A stretch of 64,000 nt of DNA from an uncultured Lachnospiraceae bacterium (lineage in GTDB: Bacteria; Bacillota; Clostridia; Lachnospirales; Lachnospiraceae), in the NCBI GenBank assembly GCA_910579285.1, contig CAJTTT010000001.1:1-64000 (forward strand). The letters are read 5' to 3'. Under the pieces are notes generated by a model. That model saw only the letters and a program-made list of their open reading frames with translations. It was not told the DNA's origin and made no database searches. The translations under genes and the position numbers were made by a program. The stretch's first letter is position 1. Each line of letters starts with the position of its first letter. Below are positions 9,641 through 18,930 of the stretch, in pieces.

Positions 9641-9683
9641 ATGGCATAACCGGGCGTCAGCCTTGGTTATGCCATTTGTTTTT
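9641..9683. terminator. Bidirectional terminator between the GH3 gene and pyrG
   Basis: ATGGCATAACC (9641-9651) and GGTTATGCCAT (9665-9675) form a perfect 11-bp stem followed by TTGTTTTT. It lies between convergent genes and can serve both strands. Confidence 0.82.
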
Positions 9684-9708
9684 ATAGGAAAGTGCGACAA
9701 CGTTATTC

Positions 9709-11316
9709 TCAACTGTTTTTATATTTCAGTGCAGCTTCCACAAATCCCTTAAAGAGCGGATGGGGTCTGTTCGGCCGGGACTTTAATTCCGGGTGCGCCT
9801 GTGTCGCCACAAAGAAGGGATGATCTGCCAGCTCGCACATTTCTACGATGCGCCCGTCGGGAGAAAGCCCGGAAAGCCGCATACCCTTTTCCGTGAGCAC
9901 TGCGCGGTAGTCGTTGTTGACTTCATAGCGGTGTCTGTGCCTTTCGTGGATTGTCTCCTCACCGTACAGCGCATACGCCTTGGACGACTTGTCCAGCACA
10001 CAGGGATAGGAACCGAGTCGGAGAGTACCGCCGATATCTTCCACGCCATTCTGATCGGGCATCAGCGCGATGACAGGATGGGTGGTGGAAGGCGCCAGCT
10101 CGATGCTGTGCGCATCGTTGTAGCCGATCACATTTCTGGCAAATTCCACGATGGCCAGCTGCATGCCAAGACAAAGCCCGAGGAAAGGTATGTTATGTTT
10201 TCTGGCGTAAGTGATGGCCTCGATCTTACCCTCAATGCCCCGGTCGCCGAAGCCGCCGGGAACCAGAATGCCGTTCACATCGTGCAGGAGGGAGTCCACA
10301 TTGTCCTGTGTGACAGTCTCAGAATCCACCCACTTGATCTCCACCACGCAGCGGTGGGAAATGCCGCCGTGCTTCAAGGCTTCCACCACGCTGATATAGG
10401 CATCGTGAAGCTGTGTATATTTGCCCACAAGGGCAACGGTAACGGAGCCGGTAGGAGTGCGGAGGGATTCCACCATAGCCTTCCAGTCGGTCAGATCCGG
10501 CTCGGGGCAGTCCAGCTTCAGACACTCGCAGGCTACCTGCGCCAGATGCTCCTTTTCCATAGCGAGGGGCGCTTCATATAAATGTTCCACATCGAGATTC
10601 TGCAGAACGCGGTTGTTTGGCACGTTACAGAACAGGGCAATCTTGTCCTTGATGCCCTGATCCAGCGGATGCTCGCTCCGGCAGACAATGATGTCCGGCT
10701 GGATACCCATACCCTGCAGGTCTTTGACACTGGCCTGGGTCGGTTTGGTTTTCAGCTCCTGGGAGGCGCTTAAGTACGGGATCAGCGTCACATGAATCAG
10801 AATTGCATTCTCCCGGCCCACCTCGTGCTGGAACTGACGGATGGACTCCAAAAAGGGCTGGCTTTCAATATCACCCACAGTGCCGCCCACTTCAATGATG
10901 GCAATGCGGGTCTCCTGGTCCGTAAAATTGCGATAAAACCTACTTTTTATTTCGTTTGTAATATGGGGGATAACCTGAACAGTGCCGCCGCCGTAGTCAC
11001 CCCGCCGCTCTTTCTGCAGCACAGACCAGTAAACTTTGCCTGTGGTTACATTGGAGTTCTTATCCAGATTTTCATCTATGAAACGCTCGTAATGACCGAG
11101 ATCCAGATCAGTCTCGGTGCCGTCCTCAGTGACAAACACTTCCCCGTGCTGGATCGGGTTCATGGTACCCGGATCAATATTGATGTAGGGATCAAATTTC
11201 TGCATGGTCACCTTGTAACCGCGCGCCTTTAAGAGTCTTCCCAGAGATGCCGCCGTGATGCCCTTGCCAAGACCCGAAACAACGCCTCCCGTGACGAATA
11301 CATATTTTACTGCCAT
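9709..11316 (-). CDS. pyrG: CTP synthase
   Basis: Makes CTP from UTP, ATP and glutamine. The 535-residue length equals that of typical Firmicutes enzymes. The N-terminal synthetase domain begins KYVFVTGGVVSGLGKGI and contains FDPYINIDPGTMNP; the C-terminal class I glutamine amidotransferase domain has the nucleophile in GLCLGMQLAIVE and a terminal HPEL. I place the start at 11316, preceded by AAAGGA; the frame is open further upstream, but that part covers a leader hairpin and is not homologous. CTP made here also feeds LicC upstream. Transcribed alone, divergent from ftsH. Confidence 0.96.
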   Translation of the reverse strand: MAVKYVFVTGGVVSGLGKGITAASLGRLLKARGYKVTMQKFDPYINIDPGTMNPIQHGEVFVTEDGTETDLDLGHYERFIDENLDKNSNVTTGKVYWSVLQKERRGDYGGGTVQVIPHITNEIKSRFYRNFTDQETRIAIIEVGGTVGDIESQPFLESIRQFQHEVGRENAILIHVTLIPYLSASQELKTKPTQASVKDLQGMGIQPDIIVCRSEHPLDQGIKDKIALFCNVPNNRVLQNLDVEHLYEAPLAMEKEHLAQVACECLKLDCPEPDLTDWKAMVESLRTPTGSVTVALVGKYTQLHDAYISVVEALKHGGISHRCVVEIKWVDSETVTQDNVDSLLHDVNGILVPGGFGDRGIEGKIEAITYARKHNIPFLGLCLGMQLAIVEFARNVIGYNDAHSIELAPSTTHPVIALMPDQNGVEDIGGTLRLGSYPCVLDKSSKAYALYGEETIHERHRHRYEVNNDYRAVLTEKGMRLSGLSPDGRIVEMCELADHPFFVATQAHPELKSRPNRPHPLFKGFVEAALKYKNS

Positions 11317-11344
11317 CTGTCCGTTCCTTTCTAAAATACGAAAA

Positions 11345-11384
11345 GTAACTATTCGCTTAAAATGCACAGATTCGGAATAGTTAC
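11345..11384 (-). promoter_or_regulatory. pyrG leader stem-loop (possible attenuator)
   Basis: On the minus strand GTAACTATTC (11384-11375) and GAATAGTTAC (11354-11345) form a perfect 10-bp stem about 30 nt before the pyrG start, followed by TTTTCGTATTTT. A TATAAT -10 box lies upstream at 11412-11407, so the hairpin is in the untranslated leader. Firmicutes pyrG genes are often controlled by CTP-sensitive leader termination, but the GGGC transcript start of the Bacillus mechanism is not visible here. Confidence 0.5.
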
Positions 11385-11509
11385 CGTCAAAAACAATACA
11401 CTGTTTATTATACAATGAAAAGACAGAAAAAATCTACTCTAAAGGTCAAAAATTGTAAAAAATTTTATAATTCTTTTACACATGTGTTCAGAATTTCATA
11501 ATTCCATCA

Positions 11510-11538
11510 TTGATTTATAATTTTTGCTGGAATATAAT
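11510..11538 (+). promoter_or_regulatory. SigA-type promoter of ftsH
   Basis: TTGATT (11510-11515), a 17-bp spacer and a perfect TATAAT (11533-11538) lie 40 nt before the ftsH start. Confidence 0.75.
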
Positions 11539-11577
11539 CAGATTATGATGTGAAAAAGATGAAAGTGAGGATGCCTC

Positions 11578-14010
11578 ATGGCAGATAACGTAAATCAATA
11601 TGATAACGGCGGGGGTTCCGGCCCAGGCGGTCCCGGCAGCGGAGGTTCGGGTGGTGGTCCGGGCGGATCTGGAGGAAGCGGCGGCGACCCGCGCAGGCAG
11701 AGTCTGATTATGCTGGTGGTGGCGGCGCTGATTACCCTGTTGTGCGTCAGCGTGTTTATGAAAATGCTGACAGGAGCCACCAACCAGGAGATCTCTTACA
11801 ACGAGTTTGTGAGGATGGTGGAGGATGGAAAGGTTAAGAGTGTGCAGGTGGGTTCTGACCGCATCACGGTTTATCCGAAAGCGGAGCAGAAGGATTCTGC
11901 ATTTCTCTATGCTTACGGTATGGGCGTGAGCACTTACTACACGGGTAAGATGGAGGATGACGACAAGCTGGCTGAACGGCTTTTGGAGCACAAGGTGGAG
12001 ATGAAGAAGGAAGTCTCCGACAGCTCCAGTGTAATTATGACGGTGCTCCTCTACTATATTCTCCCGGTGCTTCTGATGTGGGGGCTTCTGAGCCTTCTTT
12101 TCCGGCGTATGGGCGGCAAAGGCGGGCCTATGGGCGTGGGTAAGAGCACGGCGAAGGCTTATGTACAGAAGGAGACAGGCATCACCTTTCAGGATGTGGC
12201 AGGTGAGGATGAGGCGAAGGAGTCGCTTGTGGAAGTGGTAGACTTCCTGCATAATCCCGGAAAATACTCCAAGATAGGCGCGAGACTGCCCAAGGGCGCG
12301 CTTCTGGTGGGGCCTCCCGGTACGGGTAAGACGCTTCTGGCGAAGGCGGTGGCAGGTGAAGCGCATGTGCCTTTCTTTTCCCTGTCCGGCTCAGACTTTA
12401 TTGAATTGTATGTGGGTGTGGGTGCGTCCCGTGTCCGTGACCTCTTTAAGGAGGCGGAAAAGAACGCTCCCTGTATTGTGTTTATAGACGAGATTGACGC
12501 CATCGGCAGGAGTCGTGACACAAAGTACGGCGGAGGCAACGAGGAGCGGGAGCAGACATTGAACCAGCTTCTTTCAGAGATGGATGGTTTCGACGGGAAA
12601 AAGGGCATTATCATTCTGGCGGCTACCAACAGGCCGGAAATTCTGGATAAGGCGCTGCTTCGTCCGGGCCGTTTCGACAGGCGGATCATTGTGGATAAGC
12701 CGGATTTGAAAGGCCGTGTAGAGATTTTAAAGGTGCACTCCAAGGATGTGCTGATGGACGATTCGGTGGATTTGAACGAGATTGCGCTGGCTACTTCCGG
12801 CGCGGTTGGCTCCGACCTTGCGAATATGATCAACGAGGCGGCTATCAATGCGGTGAAGCTGGGCAGGGAGTATGTGAGCCAGAAAGATCTCTTTGACGCG
12901 GTGGAGCAGGTGCTCGTAGGCAAGGAAAAGAAAGACCGCGTGATGAGCAAGGAAGAGCGCAAGATCGTATCTTACCACGAGGTGGGCCATGCGCTTGTGA
13001 GCGCATTGCAAAAAAATTCGGAGCCGGTACAGAAGATCACGATTGTGCCCCGCACGATGGGAGCGCTTGGCTATGTCATGCATGTGCCGGAGGAGGAAAA
13101 GTATCTGGATACCGAGGCGGAGCTTCGCGACAGGCTGGTGGGCCTGCTGGGCGGGCGCGCGGCGGAGGAGATCGTCTTTGACACGGTGACCACGGGCGCG
13201 GCCAACGACATTGAACAGGCGACCAGCATTGCAAGAAATATGATTACCCGCTTTGGCATGAGTAAAAAGTTTGGCCTGATGGGGCTTGCCACGGTGGAAA
13301 GCCAGTATCTGGACGGCAGGGCATCGCTGACCTGCTCCGATGTGACGGCGGCGGACATTGATTCTGAGGTGATGAAGCTGCTCCACGAAAGCTATAAGAG
13401 AGCGAAGAAGCTTCTGAAAGAAAACCGCGAGATCATGGATAAGCTGGCGGCGCATCTGATCGAGAAAGAGACCATCACGGGCAAGGAGTTTATGAAGATT
13501 TACCGCAAGGAGAAGGGAATCCCGGAACCTTCGGAGGAAGAGGAAGGCGCGGCGGCCAAAGGGGATAAGAAGGCAGAGCAGGCGCAGGAGAATGGCGGAA
13601 AGCCGGATATGCCGGGTGCGGGGAATCCTGCCGTACAGCCGGAAATGCAGAATGCGGCGGCCGGAGGAGCCCGGGAGATGATGAGTCCGGCGGGACAGTC
13701 CGGGGCACAGAACGCTGCGAATTTTCACCCGGTGCCAGAGGCAGGCGCATGGCAGCAAAACGGCGGACAGATGCAGGGACAGCCGCAGCAGAGCGGCATG
13801 CAGATGCAGGGACAGCCACAGCAGAGCGGCATGCAGATGCAGGGACAGCCACAGCAGAGCGACATGCAGATGCAGGGACAGCCACAGCAGAGCGGAGCGC
13901 AGATGCAGGGACAGCCGCAGCAGGGCGGCGCGCAGATACGGGAGCCGGCAGGTCCCAGAGGCCTGTTTTCGCAGGCGCCCGATCCTGGGCATACTTCTGA
14001 AGATAAATAG
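11578..14010 (+). CDS. ftsH: ATP-dependent zinc metalloprotease FtsH
   Basis: A membrane-bound AAA+ protease that degrades misassembled and regulatory proteins. Visible parts: a glycine-rich, low-complexity cytoplasmic head (residues 10-38), TM1 about 42-62, a short extracellular domain, TM2 about 144-165, the AAA domain with Walker A GPPGTGKT near 245 and the second region of homology ending GRFDRR, and the zinc protease site HEVGH at 467. At 810 residues it is about 150-200 longer than most FtsH proteins because of a Gln/Gly/Met-rich C-terminal tail with five 11-residue repeats. It has its own promoter and terminator. Confidence 0.95.
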   Translation: MADNVNQYDNGGGSGPGGPGSGGSGGGPGGSGGSGGDPRRQSLIMLVVAALITLLCVSVFMKMLTGATNQEISYNEFVRMVEDGKVKSVQVGSDRITVYPKAEQKDSAFLYAYGMGVSTYYTGKMEDDDKLAERLLEHKVEMKKEVSDSSSVIMTVLLYYILPVLLMWGLLSLLFRRMGGKGGPMGVGKSTAKAYVQKETGITFQDVAGEDEAKESLVEVVDFLHNPGKYSKIGARLPKGALLVGPPGTGKTLLAKAVAGEAHVPFFSLSGSDFIELYVGVGASRVRDLFKEAEKNAPCIVFIDEIDAIGRSRDTKYGGGNEEREQTLNQLLSEMDGFDGKKGIIILAATNRPEILDKALLRPGRFDRRIIVDKPDLKGRVEILKVHSKDVLMDDSVDLNEIALATSGAVGSDLANMINEAAINAVKLGREYVSQKDLFDAVEQVLVGKEKKDRVMSKEERKIVSYHEVGHALVSALQKNSEPVQKITIVPRTMGALGYVMHVPEEEKYLDTEAELRDRLVGLLGGRAAEEIVFDTVTTGAANDIEQATSIARNMITRFGMSKKFGLMGLATVESQYLDGRASLTCSDVTAADIDSEVMKLLHESYKRAKKLLKENREIMDKLAAHLIEKETITGKEFMKIYRKEKGIPEPSEEEEGAAAKGDKKAEQAQENGGKPDMPGAGNPAVQPEMQNAAAGGAREMMSPAGQSGAQNAANFHPVPEAGAWQQNGGQMQGQPQQSGMQMQGQPQQSGMQMQGQPQQSDMQMQGQPQQSGAQMQGQPQQGGAQIREPAGPRGLFSQAPDPGHTSEDK
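13768..13932 (+). repeat. Five tandem 33-bp repeats coding the FtsH tail
   Basis: Five in-frame copies of a 33-bp unit (13768, 13801, 13834, 13867, 13900) encode QMQGQPQQSGM-like 11-mers. Units differ by few bases, so copy number may vary between strains. The peptide is Gln-rich and probably disordered. Confidence 0.9.
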
Positions 14011-14026
14011 TAGTTGTGTTTAAGAA

Positions 14027-14063
14027 AAGGCAGAGTCTGTGAAAGACTTTGCCTTGTTTTCTT
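14027..14063 (+). terminator. Terminator after ftsH
   Basis: A 12-bp stem (14027-14038 with 14044-14055, one G-T pair, loop GTGAA) is followed by a T-rich tract GTTTTCTTT. Confidence 0.82.
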
Positions 14064-14111
14064 TATCCGCCTCCTGTACAATAATGGGAGAAGAATGGTG
14101 AGGATGCTTGT

Positions 14112-16001
14112 ATGTTTGATTTCGATGAGGAATTAAAGAAACTGCCCAATTCTCCGGGCGTGTATCTGATGCATGACGGTAACGATACGATCATCTATGT
14201 GGGGAAAGCCGTAAATCTCCATAACCGCGTGCGCTCCTACTTTCGCAAGATTGTGGGCCGCGGGCCTCAGATAGACAGGATGGTAGAGCAGATTGCGCGG
14301 TTTGAGTATATTGTGACGGACTCGGAGCTGGAAGCTCTTGTTTTAGAAAATAATCTGATTAAGGAATACAGTCCGAAATACAACACCATGTTGAAGGATG
14401 ACAAGACGTATCCTTATATCAAAGTGACGGTGGGGGAGGAATATCCGCGCATTTTTATTTCCCGTGAGATGAAGAAGGATAAGTCGAGATACTTTGGGCC
14501 ATACACGAGCGCGGCGGCGGTGAAGGACACCATCGACCTGATGAACAAGCTCTATCAGCTCAAAACCTGTAACCGCAGGCTGCCCAGGGATATCGGGCTG
14601 GAACGCCCCTGCCTGAATTACCATATCAAACAGTGCGCTGCGCCCTGCCAGGGCTATATCAGCAAGGAAGAGTACCGTGCGCGGATTGATCAGGCGTTAG
14701 ATTTTCTGAACGGGAATTATAAACCGATGCTCCGTGAACTGGAACAAAAAATGACAGAAGCGTCAGAAAATATGGAGTTTGAGGAGGCGGCAGGATACCG
14801 CGATCTGTACAACAGTGTAAAGAGTGTTGCGCAGAAACAGAAGATCACGGATTCCGCTGGCGAGGACAAGGATATCATCGCGCTGGCGCTGGAGGAGCAT
14901 GACGCGGTGGTGCAGGTGTTTTTTGTGCGTGACGGCAAGCTGATCGGCAGGGATCACTTTTATATGACTCATGTGGAGGACTGTGAAAGCGCACAGATTC
15001 TCCTCGATTTTGTAAAACAGTTTTATGCGGGAACACCCTATATCCCGAAGGAGCTTATGCTGCAGGAGGAAATTGCGGATACGGAAATTCTGGAGAAATG
15101 GCTCAGCGCGAGAAAGGGAGGGCGGGTCTATATCCGTGTGCCGAAAAAGGGAGCGAAGGAAAAGCTGGTGGAGCTGGCGGCGCAGAACGCGAGGCTGATT
15201 TTAAGTCAGGACAAGGAGCGCATCCGCAGGGAGGAAGGGCGGACCATCGGCGCCATGAAGGAGATTGCGGCGCTTTTGGATCTGGAGGACGCAAGCCGCA
15301 TGGAGGCCTTTGATATTTCCAACATAAGCGGATTTGCCAATGTGGGTTCTATGGTAGTTTTTGAGAAGGGCCGGGCGAAGCGGAGCGATTACCGCAAGTT
15401 CCGCATCCAGTCAGTGTCGGGACCGGACGATTATGCCTGCATGAAGGAGGTGCTGACCAGACGGTTTGTCCACGGCATGGAGGAGAAGGAGGATCTGGAC
15501 CGCAGGCAGATGGATCACACGTTCGGGAGCTTTACCAAATTCCCTGATCTGCTTCTGATGGACGGCGGCAAAGGGCAGGTCAATATTGCGCTGCAGGTAT
15601 TGGAGGAGCTGCATCTGGACATCCCGGTCTGCGGTATGGTGAAGGACGACAACCACCGCACGAGAGGGCTTTATTATCGGAATGTGGAGATTCCCATAGA
15701 CACACGCTCGGAAGGGTTTAAGCTGGTGACCAGAATCCAGGATGAAGCCCACCGCTTTGCCATTGAGTATCATCGGTCACTTCGGTCGAAGGCGCAGGTA
15801 AAGTCAGCTCTGGATGAAATTCCTGGCGTTGGGCCTGCGAGAAGAAAGGCGTTGATGCGCCATTTCGGATCCATCCATGAGATAAAGGAGGCATCGGTGG
15901 AGAAGCTGTGCGAGGTGCCCGAAATCCCGGAGCATATCGGAAAACAGATCTATGCGTATTTCCGGGCGGAAGAAAGTGAAGGAAAAAATGATTTGCAGTA
16001 G
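14112..16001 (+). CDS. uvrC: Excinuclease ABC subunit C
   Basis: Makes both incisions in nucleotide excision repair together with UvrA and UvrB. At 629 residues it is standard length. Order: GIY-YIG nuclease (GVYLMHDGNDTIIYVGKAV), UVR/UvrB-binding helices (NMEFEEAAGYRDLYNSVKS), the RNase H-like domain with AFDISNISGFANVGSMVVFE, and a C-terminal helix-hairpin-helix pair (LDEIPGVGPARRKALMRHFG). A start at 14112 gives the usual N-terminus. The following SIR2-type gene begins 14 nt after the stop, so the acquired block seems to be inserted just behind uvrC. Confidence 0.96.
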   Translation: MFDFDEELKKLPNSPGVYLMHDGNDTIIYVGKAVNLHNRVRSYFRKIVGRGPQIDRMVEQIARFEYIVTDSELEALVLENNLIKEYSPKYNTMLKDDKTYPYIKVTVGEEYPRIFISREMKKDKSRYFGPYTSAAAVKDTIDLMNKLYQLKTCNRRLPRDIGLERPCLNYHIKQCAAPCQGYISKEEYRARIDQALDFLNGNYKPMLRELEQKMTEASENMEFEEAAGYRDLYNSVKSVAQKQKITDSAGEDKDIIALALEEHDAVVQVFFVRDGKLIGRDHFYMTHVEDCESAQILLDFVKQFYAGTPYIPKELMLQEEIADTEILEKWLSARKGGRVYIRVPKKGAKEKLVELAAQNARLILSQDKERIRREEGRTIGAMKEIAALLDLEDASRMEAFDISNISGFANVGSMVVFEKGRAKRSDYRKFRIQSVSGPDDYACMKEVLTRRFVHGMEEKEDLDRRQMDHTFGSFTKFPDLLLMDGGKGQVNIALQVLEELHLDIPVCGMVKDDNHRTRGLYYRNVEIPIDTRSEGFKLVTRIQDEAHRFAIEYHRSLRSKAQVKSALDEIPGVGPARRKALMRHFGSIHEIKEASVEKLCEVPEIPEHIGKQIYAYFRAEESEGKNDLQ

Positions 16002-16015
16002 GGAGAAAAAGTAAG

Positions 16016-18177
16016 ATGAACATAATTAGACAAGAAGAAGGAATTTCTAAATTGATTCAACAGCTTACAGAAGAAAAATTGATCCCCGTATTTGGTGCAG
16101 GGTTTAGTGCGAAGGCGGAGGCATTAAATGGAGTAGTTCCAGATGGAAATTTAGCAAGTAAAATGATGAAGAAAATAATAGTGGATTGTGTAGATTTTAT
16201 AACGGAAGAAGAACTGGCGGATAAAGGGTTTAATGATGTTGCAAAACTTTTTAATCAACTAAATAAAAAAGATTTACTTAGAGGACGGTATAAAGATTTT
16301 TTTAGATCCAACTTTACGGAAGTTCAGCTGGATAGTATAAAAAATGAATTTTAACAAATAGCATGGCCATATGCGCTGACGCTTAACGTAGATGATGCTA
16401 TTGAAAGAACTGGCTGTTTTGAGGCGATTTTGCCATATTTAAATGCAGAGAACAGGAATGAGAGCAGTAAAACATTATACAAGTTGCATGGTGACGCGGC
16501 ATTTGAATGCAGATATTACCATAAGGAAGCTACCATTGTATTCGATATGGATCAGTACACAAAAAGTCTAAATGATGAGCATAATCAGTCTTTTAGAGAT
16601 TGTGTTTGTGATACATATCGTGATTTTAACATGATTTTTATTGGTTGCAGTTTATCAAACGAGCCGGATTTAAAATATTTATATAATCAGGTTAAAGGGG
16701 AGGAAAAGGAGACTGCGCGATTTATATTAAGGGAAAAAGAGCCTGATAAATTGGAGGAAATAACACTGGAAGACTATGGAATTACAGATGTTATTTTGGT
16801 GGAAGATTATGAAAGGTTTTATGTGGACTTTTTAAAGGAATATCGAAGTGCTGCAGTAGGAATGCGAATAAAGGAGTATCCATTTAAGAACCCAAAATCT
16901 ATAATTGAGGAGGATACTGATTTAAAATATTTTGGAGGATATCGTCTTTTTAATGAGAAAGAAAATTGTTTTCACAGATCATCGTTACTTGTAGTACGAG
17001 ATTGTATTAGCGAGATTCAAGAGGTCTTAAAAAGCAATAATTTAGTTATGCTGGTAGGACGCAGGTTTAGCGGAAAAACAGCTATACTTAGTTTCCTGTG
17101 TGATCAGGAAGTCCGAAATAATGTTTTTTTCTTTCCTTCCACAGCGTTAGAAAGCCCGGATGTAATTCAACGTTTGCTGAGTCAAGTTGAGAATGCATTA
17201 TTAGTTTTTGATACCAATGCATTATCTTCAGAAAGCTATTTTCTAATTCGTGACAATGAAGATATTTTATGTAAAAAGCATAATAGGATAATAATGGCAG
17301 TGAACCAAAGTGATAATTATTTATCTGAAGTCATTGATTGTAAAGAGGTGCGTATTAAAAATCAATTTTCAGATAAGGAGATCCAGGATTTTAAAGAACA
17401 ATCTGCTGCATTTGGTTTCGTAAAAAGAGATACATTTTCTACAAATTTAGACTATCTGGAAAAACTACATAAAGAACAAAAACTTCCTGTTTTAAGTGCT
17501 ATTCAATTACCTAAAAGTTATACTGAAAATGAAAAAATATTACTACTTATATTATGCGTGAAAGATAAAGTATACACAAAGGACATCTATTCTTTAGGAA
17601 TTAGCCAAAGTGAATTAAAGCGCTTTTTGGACAGGGCACAAAAATTGGTAGAATTAATTCATAATTCTAAAGGCGAAAACTCAATTAGCAAGTCCTCTCA
17701 GAAACTTGTACATAATAGTAAATTGATTCTTTTAAAAGAAATACAAAATTTTCAGAGCCAAGACACTGTAAATGCAATTTTGCGAATTGTCAAAGCTTTT
17801 CTCAATGGTGACAATGATCAGAAACGCATATATAAAGAAGTAATGCAATTTGATACATTAAATCAACTATTTGGAAGAAAAAGTGGTGCAGGAAGACTGA
17901 TTTTTAAAGTTTATGAAAAACTTCAGCCTGTTTTGAAAGATGATTTGCACTACTGGCTACAGCGTGCAAAAAGTATATATCGCTTAGTATCAGACACCCA
18001 ACCATTAGATCAGAATATTATCGTTTTCAAGATCGACTAAATAATGAGCTGGATTCAAGTTATAAAGGATATCGCAATAATTTAATAGATACATGTAAAG
18101 AATTTGTAATGAAAAGTAATGATAAAGTTTTATGTGACAAAGCATATGAGATAATGCGGAAATTTGGCACATTTTAA
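16016..18177 (+). pseudogene. Disrupted SIR2 / P-loop NTPase defence-type gene
   Basis: About 720 codons in three pieces. The first (16016-16354) has the SIR2-like nucleotide site VFGAGFSAKA and ends at an in-frame TAA (16352-16354). The same frame continues without a shift (QIAWPYALTLNVDDAIE, KLHGD, FIGCSLSNEPDL, all SIR2_2-type motifs) into a P-loop domain with Walker A VGRRFSGKT. This frame stops at 18040, but the -1 frame from about 17985 carries convincing coding sequence (EYYRFQDRLNNELDSSYKG) to TAA at 18175. SIR2 and NTPase fusions are known antiphage NAD-depleting proteins. One nonsense change (TTA to TAA would fit) plus one frameshift suggest decay. Strongly AT-rich compared with its neighbours. 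Confidence 0.8.
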
Positions 18178-18305
18178 CTGGGTATTAGAGATGCATAAAC
18201 GTTGCTATATTCATTGAAGGATAATATCATACCAAGCCAGTGAGCAACTATTATTAGTTGCATATTCGATATTGAAATGATACACTATACTATAGGGGGA
18301 AGTGA

Positions 18306-18557
18306 ATGAGTAAAAAGGAGAAATTGGTAAAACGATTACTGAAATTACCTAAGGATTTTTCTTTTGATGAAATGGAATCATTATTGTCATATTTTGGCTA
18401 TAAATTGAAACAGGGGAATCCGGGATCCGGAATTAAGTTTATCAAAGCCGAAAGCAATGAAACAATAAACTTTCATAAGCCGCATCCGAATGGTATATTA
18501 AAACGATATATATTGGAACAGGTTATCGAGAAATTGAGAAAGGATGGTTTATTATGA
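18306..18557 (+). CDS. hicA: HicA-type toxin (mRNA interferase)
   Basis: An 83-residue protein with the HicA double-stranded RNA-binding-like fold: LLKLPKDFSFDEMESLLSYF, then GSGIKFIKAE and the conserved catalytic histidine region INFHKPHPNG, ending in a helix that leads into HicB. HicA toxins cleave mRNA and block translation until bound by HicB. It is the first gene of the pair and overlaps hicB by four bases (ATGA). An AT-rich region with TATACT at about 18287 lies just upstream and may hold the promoter, which HicB would be expected to repress. Confidence 0.88.
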   Translation: MSKKEKLVKRLLKLPKDFSFDEMESLLSYFGYKLKQGNPGSGIKFIKAESNETINFHKPHPNGILKRYILEQVIEKLRKDGLL

Positions 18558-18889
18558 GTGATTTGCTTTTTTATAAAAATTATAATGGAACCGTGGAGTA
18601 TTCCAAAGAAGACGACTGCCTGTTCGGAAAAGTTGTTGGGATAAAATCGTTGCTTTCTTATGAAGGGGACTCGGTTCGGGAATTAGAACAGGATTTCAAA
18701 AATGTAATTGATGATTATCTGGAGGATTGCAGAGAGCGCAACTTGGAGCCGGAACAGCCGTATAAAGGAACATTCAATGTCAGGATCAGCCCGGAACTTC
18801 ATAGAAATATTGCAATTTATGCGATTGAGCATGGAAAGAGTTTAAACGCAGTGGTAGAGGAGGCCATTGGAAACATATGTAGGCAATAA
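18554..18889 (+). CDS. hicB: HicB-type antitoxin
   Basis: A 111-residue partner of HicA. The N-terminal half is the partial RNase H-like HicB fold (YNGTVEYSKEDDCLFGKVVG, then DFKNVIDDYLEDCRE). The C-terminal half is a ribbon-helix-helix DNA-binding unit (GTFNVRISPELHRNIAIYAI, KSLNAVVEEAI), so it should both block HicA and repress the operon. Together with the broken SIR2 gene it forms the AT-rich insert between uvrC and hprK. Confidence 0.9.
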   Translation: MSDLLFYKNYNGTVEYSKEDDCLFGKVVGIKSLLSYEGDSVRELEQDFKNVIDDYLEDCRERNLEPEQPYKGTFNVRISPELHRNIAIYAIEHGKSLNAVVEEAIGNICRQ

Positions 18890-18930
18890 ACGGGACGGAA
18901 CCCGCGCAATACAATAATGAGGAGGGAGTT

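Noticed and set aside
13768..13932. Tandem 33-bp repeats considered as a CRISPR array
   Set aside because: The repeats are direct, contiguous, in frame within ftsH and have no spacers.
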